NCBI GenBank assembly: GCA_022865725.1
Contig: JALHTP010000153.1
Span: 1 to 7,041 of the forward strand
DNA length: 7,041 nt
Reading direction: 5' to 3'
Origin: Methyloceanibacter sp.
Lineage (GTDB): Bacteria > Pseudomonadota > Alphaproteobacteria > Rhizobiales > Methyloligellaceae
The translations under genes and the position numbers were made by a program. The notes beneath the pieces are model-generated. The model worked only from the letters and a program-made list of their open reading frames with translations. It was not told where the DNA came from and made no database searches. This document shows, piece by piece, positions 5,662 through 7,041 of this stretch (position 1 is the stretch's first letter; the number at the start of each line of letters is the position of its first letter).

Positions 5662-5746
5662 TTGCATATGGATTAAACATAATGAAATTCCACACACATT
5701 TTCGTGATATGCAACTAAGTTTTCTCTGTGATACAAGATTGCATAT
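5662..5746. promoter_or_regulatory. Three copies of TTGCATAT in alternating orientation upstream of glyA
   Basis: TTGCATAT occurs at 5662-5669 and 5739-5746, with its reverse complement ATATGCAA at 5707-5714. The two direct copies share an extended GATTGCATAT. All lie in the AT-rich core of the divergent region, 147-231 bases before the glyA start. Repeated half-sites in both orientations suggest an operator array for a dimeric or oligomeric regulator. The LysR-type protein encoded nearby is one candidate, but nothing links them directly. Confidence 0.4.
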
Positions 5747-5776
5747 TTTGATTGGGAGTCGAAAAGGACGCAAACA

Positions 5777-5890
5777 ATGCGCACAGAGAGACTCTGGCGG
5801 AAGGACCAACCCAGCTGGTATTTGAGAGAAGCAGCGCAAGACGGGCAGCCCTTTGCGGCTTGGGCGAATGCGAACTCGAGGAGCAGTTAG
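5777..5890 (+). CDS. Possible 37-residue leader ORF overlapping the glyA ribosome binding site
   Basis: ATG 5777 has AAGGA at 5764-5768 eight bases upstream and opens a 37-codon frame ending at TAG 5888-5890, two bases before the glyA ATG. Its end covers the glyA ribosome binding site (GAGGAG 5878-5883), an arrangement that would couple translation of the two. The peptide begins MRTERLWRKDQPSWYLREAA, contains three tryptophans and matches nothing I know. It has no run of regulatory codons typical of attenuators (no Ser or Gly run beyond the terminal SRSS). It may be chance. Confidence 0.3.
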   Translation: MRTERLWRKDQPSWYLREAAQDGQPFAAWANANSRSS

Positions 5891-5892
5891 CC

Positions 5893-7041
5893 ATGACAGC
5901 AAGTGATGCGAGACGCGCCGAGGCGCGCGGGAGCGACTTCTTCACCAAGCATCTGAAGGACGCGGACCCCGAAGTCTGGGACGCGATCGAAAACGAGGTC
6001 GAGCGGCAACAGAACGAGATCGAGCTGATCGCTTCGGAGAACATCGTCTCCAAAGCTGTGCTCGAGGCCGCTGGCACTCTCCTCACCAACAAATACGCCG
6101 AAGGCTATCCTGGGCGGCGCTATTACGGCGGTTGCGAGTATGTTGATGTCGTCGAGCAGCTCGCCATCAACCGCGCCAAGCGCCTGTTTAACTGCGCCTT
6201 CGCGAACGTCCAGCCGCATTCCGGCTCGCAGGCCAATCAGGCCGTCATGCTTGCCTTGATCAAGCCGGGCGACACCATTATGGGCCTGAGTCTTGCCGCC
6301 GGCGGTCATCTAACCCATGGCGCGCCGCCCAATCTGTCGGGCAAGTGGTTCAACGCGGTCCAATATGGCGTGCGCCCCGACGATCACCGCATCGACTACG
6401 ACGAGGTGGAGCGCCTCGCGCATAAGCACAAGCCAACCATGATCATCGCTGGGAGCTCGGCCTATTCGCGCGTCATCGACTTCGCGCGGTTCCGGCAGAT
6501 CGCGGACTCCGTCGGCGCTTATCTCCTGGTCGACATGGCGCATTTCGCGGGGCTCGTCGCCGCAGGCCTCTATCCGAGCCCTCTGCCGCATGCCCATGTT
6601 GTCACCACCACCACCCATAAGACGCTGCGGGGACCGCGCGCCGGCATGGTGCTCTCCAATGACGAGGAGATCGGCAAGAAGATCAATTCCGCGCTCTTTC
6701 CCGGCCTTCAGGGCGGCCCCTTGATGCACATCATCGCAGCCAAGGCCGTCGCCTTCGGCGAAGCCCTCCGTCCCGAGTTCAAGCTTTATACGAAGCGCGT
6801 CATTGACAACGCTAAGGCGCTCGGCGAGACGCTGGTCAAGGGCGGAGTGGCGCTCGTCTCTGGCGGTACCGACACCCATCTGATGCTCGTCGATCTCAGG
6901 CCCAAGAAGCTCACCGGCAAGGCGGCTGAGATCGCGCTGGGCCGCGCTAACATTACCTGCAATAAAAATGGTGTGCCCTTCGATCCGGAGAAGCCAATGA
7001 TCACCTCCGGCATCCGTCTCGGCTCGCCGGCAGGTACCACG
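5893..7041 (+). CDS. glyA: Serine hydroxymethyltransferase (3' end outside window)
   Basis: The first 383 codons of a PLP-dependent serine hydroxymethyltransferase, which interconverts serine plus tetrahydrofolate with glycine plus 5,10-methylene-tetrahydrofolate in the cytosol. In serine-cycle methylotrophs it is the C1 entry enzyme. Visible hallmarks in order are ELIASENIVSKAVLEAAG, NKYAEGYPGRRYYGGCEYVD, NVQPHSGSQANQ, LAAGGHLTHGAPPN, the PLP-contacting VDMAHFAG (Asp214, His217) and VVTTTTHKTLRGPRAG with the Schiff-base lysine Lys243, FPGLQGGPLMH, and the C-terminal GRANITCNKNGVPFDP and SGIRLGSPAGTT. About 45 more residues are expected. The start is ATG 5893 with GAGGAG at 5878-5883; the frame is open upstream to 5752 but without a better start. 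The sequence reads like alphaproteobacterial forms. Whether this is the serine-cycle copy or the housekeeping copy cannot be told here. Confidence 0.97.
   Translation, partial: MTASDARRAEARGSDFFTKHLKDADPEVWDAIENEVERQQNEIELIASENIVSKAVLEAAGTLLTNKYAEGYPGRRYYGGCEYVDVVEQLAINRAKRLFNCAFANVQPHSGSQANQAVMLALIKPGDTIMGLSLAAGGHLTHGAPPNLSGKWFNAVQYGVRPDDHRIDYDEVERLAHKHKPTMIIAGSSAYSRVIDFARFRQIADSVGAYLLVDMAHFAGLVAAGLYPSPLPHAHVVTTTTHKTLRGPRAGMVLSNDEEIGKKINSALFPGLQGGPLMHIIAAKAVAFGEALRPEFKLYTKRVIDNAKALGETLVKGGVALVSGGTDTHLMLVDLRPKKLTGKAAEIALGRANITCNKNGVPFDPEKPMITSGIRLGSPAGTT

Larger units (their letters stand above)
5538..5892. other. Divergent intergenic region between the FAS1 pseudogene and glyA
   Basis: About 355 bases with no firm gene. 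The part next to FAS1 (5538-5660) is GC-rich and holds a possible 27-codon rightward ORF (5578-5661) with GAGG upstream, not convincing. The middle (5660-5760) is clearly AT-rich and contains three copies of an 8-bp motif. The right part (5777-5890) holds a possible 37-codon leader ORF. It must contain promoters for both directions, but I could not assign a -35/-10 pair with confidence. Confidence 0.6.

Noticed and set aside
5715..6879. Long leftward open frames opposite glyA
   Set aside because: They are antisense shadows of a strongly conserved serine hydroxymethyltransferase and show no family features of their own.

Overview
The window looks like chromosomal DNA of a high-GC alphaproteobacterium. 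The best-conserved protein, a serine hydroxymethyltransferase at the right edge, reads like the enzymes of alphaproteobacterial methylotrophs and other Hyphomicrobiales. The exact genus is inference. No rRNA, tRNA, CRISPR array or insertion sequence is visible.

Layout. Positions 1-219 hold the 3' end of a rightward fasciclin (FAS1) gene, closed by a strong hairpin. A rightward run follows: a small two-helix membrane protein (393-653), an ambiguous stretch (654-919), a YajC-like protein (920-1192), a carboxymuconolactone decarboxylase/AhpD-family protein (1281-1850) and an exported M48-like zinc peptidase (1896-2543). The gap at 2544-2765 contains a leftward-reading remnant of a COG4313-type outer-membrane channel gene. 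A leftward cluster comes next: a stand-alone LysR-type DNA-binding domain (4969-4652), an exported six-cysteine protein of unknown function (4633-4103) and a DAO-family FAD-dependent amine/amino-acid oxidase (4058-2766). Upstream of it, also leftward, lies a second FAS1 gene (5537-5036) broken by one extra base. A divergent AT-rich intergenic region then leads to glyA (5893 onward, cut by the window edge).

How the parts may work together. The oxidase belongs to a superfamily that includes sarcosine oxidases and glycine oxidases, and glyA exchanges glycine and serine through tetrahydrofolate-bound C1 units. A glycine/N-methylglycine and C1 theme with local LysR-type control is therefore plausible but not shown. 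The two FAS1 copies are close paralogues in inverted orientation and bracket most of the accessory genes. No complete previously undescribed system is evident. The points most worth checking are the inverted FAS1 pair and its frameshift, the effector-less LysR protein in front of an oxidase operon, the three-copy TTGCATAT motif before glyA, and the channel-gene remnant.
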